Source: Candidatus Poribacteria bacterium (GTDB lineage: Bacteria > Poribacteria > WGA-4E > UBA9662). From it: a DNA stretch of 7,250 nucleotides. Numbering within the stretch: position 1 is the first letter of the stretch; the number at the start of each line of letters is the position of its first letter. The position numbers and the translations under genes are program-made. Shown one piece after another: positions 5,850 to 7,250 of this stretch. The stretch is taken from positions 4,906 to 12,155 of the forward strand of contig PACG01000101.1 in the NCBI GenBank assembly GCA_002699335.1, in the 5' to 3' direction. The notes beneath the pieces are model-generated. The model was not told the origin of the DNA. It ran no database searches and worked only from the letters and a program-made list of their open reading frames with translations.

Positions 5850-7124
5850 ATGAGATAATTCGGTTATTTATCTCTATTTATATTTTTTATTTCTGTAGTC
5901 TCAGTGGCCGTGACTTTAGAAGAAGCCAAGCCCTCAGTTGCCGGTTTCATTTCAGATCGACTGGACCGGATTGATCGGTTAACTCAGGGTTGTGTAGATC
6001 GACAGGAGATTCCAGGTGCGGTCGCCATACTGCTCAAAGACGGCCAGATCGGTTATTACAGGGCGTTTGGCTGGGCAGATCTGGACACTAAAAAGCCGAT
6101 GGAAAAGGACGCTCTTTTTAGAGTTGCCTCCATGTCCAAATTGATAACTACAGTGGCCACACTTCAAATATACGAAAAAGGGCATTACGATATGGGAACG
6201 CCTCTGGCTGATGTTCTACCGGAGTTTGCGGAACCAGAAGTTTTTGTCTCCTGGGACGAGGAAAAGCAGGTTTTTGTCACTGAACCGGCCAAGCAGAAAA
6301 TTCGGATGAAACACCTCTTTACTCACACCTCCGGTATTGTTTATCCTGTTTTTACCAATGCCGGGCGGGACGGTTACCTGAAGGCCGGGATCACCGATGC
6401 CTGCCCGGACGGGACCATGGACTTGGCTGAGAATATCCAACGGTTGGCCGGTGTGCCATTGGCACACGAACCCGGTGAAGGCTATACCTACGGTATGAAC
6501 ATGGATGTCTTGGGGCGTGTCATCGAGGTAGTTGACGGTCGCCCATTTGCCCGTTACATGAGGGAGGAAATTTTTCAACCGCTGGGTATGACCGATACCG
6601 GTTTTTTTGTGCCGGAAGAAAAGAGAGAACGGATTGTATCCATTTATACTACCGTGGATGGGAAATTGGCTCGCTTTGATGAAACGGTCATTGCTCAGCG
6701 TTTACCCAACAACTATCTGGAGTGGTGGGCGAAGGATTCAGATAAAATTGCGCTTGGGGGAGCCGGTATTGTTTCAACCGCTTACGACTATGCTCAATTT
6801 CTCCAGATGCTGGTCAATAAAGGAAATCTAGACGGGAAACGGATCTGAAGCCGAAAAATGGTAGAGATGTTGTCTCGTGGACTCTATAGCGAGTCAACTG
6901 ACGCCACAACCGCTATTGGCTTGAGCGTCAGCGTGGTTACCGGCGCTCAAAAGCACTACCATCCAGAATCGGAAGGTACCTTCACCTGGGGTGGATACTT
7001 TTATACCTCTTTTTGGGTCGATCCCCAGGAAAAATTTGTCGGCGTGTTGATGAGCCAGATTAATCCGGCCCAAACCCGACTTGACGGCCAGTTCAAAATC
7101 ATGGCCTACTCGGCACTGGAGTAG
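5850..7124 (+). pseudogene. Secreted serine hydrolase, beta-lactamase/EstB family (PF00144 type), two in-frame nonsense codons
   Basis: The family covers penicillin-binding-like esterases and class C beta-lactamase relatives. The whole 424-codon frame is collinear, broken only by TAA at codon 3 (5856-5858) and TGA at codon 333 (6846-6848). Codons 4-20 encode a hydrophobic signal sequence (FGYLSLFIFFISVVSVA). The catalytic SMSK tetrad is codons 94-97 (nucleophile Ser94, Lys97), GYTYGMNMDVLG (codons 211-222) carries the tyrosine motif with Tyr214 the likely base, LFTHTSG (codons 156-162) is a family hallmark, and WGG (codons 380-382, in FTWGGYFYTSFWVDP) replaces the KTG motif as in EstB-like enzymes. 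After TGA the frame resumes with SRKMVEML, where relatives read a leucine-like residue before SRK. A product starting at GTG 5904 and ending at 6848 would lack both the signal peptide and the WGG motif, so it is probably inactive. Nonsense readthrough is the alternative. The dehydrogenase gene ends 15 bases upstream, indicating co-transcription. Confidence 0.85.
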
Positions 7125-7140
7125 GCTAACACTCAGGAGA

Positions 7141-7250
7141 ATGCTGTTTTCAGCTATTATCTGGCAGGTGATATATATCGGTGTGAGCCTCTATTATCTC
7201 GGTACACCCTCTTTGGTGCGGCGTCTCTACTCTACTTCTGTCTTGCCCAA
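7141..7250 (+). CDS. Possible start of a small or membrane protein, cut by window end
   Basis: An ATG follows AGGAGA with a spacing of about one base, too short for a normal ribosome binding site. The 36 codons to the window end are open and hydrophobic (MLFSAIIWQVIYIGVSLYYL), resembling a membrane segment. A second frame over the same bases is also open (SYYLAGDIYRCEPLLSRYTL), so coding is not established. I do not recognise either translation. It may be another degraded gene following the hydrolase. Confidence 0.22.
   Translation, partial: MLFSAIIWQVIYIGVSLYYLGTPSLVRRLYSTSVLP

Noticed and set aside
6216..6578. Minus-strand 120-codon frame
   Set aside because: It is a shadow of the conserved serine hydrolase frame on the other strand.
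6846..6848. TGA recoding (alternative genetic code or selenocysteine) as explanation for the hydrolase stop
   Set aside because: The same gene also has TAA at codon 3, tryptophan is encoded by TGG in the intact genes, homologous sequence suggests a leucine-like residue there, and no selenocysteine insertion hairpin was evident. None of the three intact genes ends in TGA, but that sample is too small to matter.
1..7250. CRISPR array, tRNA, rRNA, transposase or prophage genes
   Set aside because: No regularly spaced direct repeats, no tRNA cloverleaf pattern and no transposase or phage motifs were seen on either strand.

Overview
The window looks like bacterial DNA of medium GC content with low effective coding density. 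Three genes appear intact: an extended SDR-type epimerase/dehydrogenase (952-1785, +), a secreted nickel superoxide dismutase (3536-4027, -) and a zinc-free medium-chain dehydrogenase (4815-5834, +). Between and beside them lie at least five broken genes, recognised by joining frames and matching protein family patterns by eye. The gene set (Gfo/Idh/MocA oxidoreductase, GHL10-type glycosyl hydrolase, YfhO-like membrane protein, EstB-like serine hydrolase, Ni-SOD) recalls marine or sponge-associated bacteria such as Poribacteria or related PVC/FCB-like lineages. That placement is inference and was not tested.

Layout. 1-328 (-): N-terminal part of a Gfo/Idh/MocA oxidoreductase with two frameshifts, running off the window. 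598-817 (-): remnant of a short unrecognised gene with one frameshift. 952-1785 (+): SDR dehydrogenase, divergent from those two. 1827-3317 (+): heavily degraded GHL10-like glycosyl hydrolase, with about six or more frame changes and stops. 3365-3410: strong inverted repeat between convergent genes. 3536-4027 (-): Ni-SOD with a signal peptide. 4042-4329: gene-free stretch with three inverted repeats. About 4330-4744 (+): C-terminal remnant of a YfhO-like membrane protein. 4815-5834 (+): MDR dehydrogenase. 5850-7124 (+): secreted serine hydrolase (beta-lactamase/EstB family) inactivated by two in-frame nonsense codons. 7141-7250: uncertain hydrophobic reading frame cut by the window end.

How the parts relate. 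The MDR dehydrogenase and the serine hydrolase form a tight pair: the hydrolase ribosome binding site begins at the dehydrogenase stop codon. The oxidoreductases and the glycosyl-hydrolase-like remnant suggest a carbohydrate-oxidation locus in decay. Ni-SOD is an independent oxidative-stress gene facing the other way. The decay is graded: the hydrolase has only two point lesions in 1275 bases, while the GHL10 and YfhO-like genes are strongly eroded. Long intact frames in the same window argue against random sequencing indels as the whole explanation. I did not find a new multi-gene system. The most notable points are the Ni-SOD whose signal peptidase site would expose the metal-binding His1, and the mosaic of intact and decaying genes.
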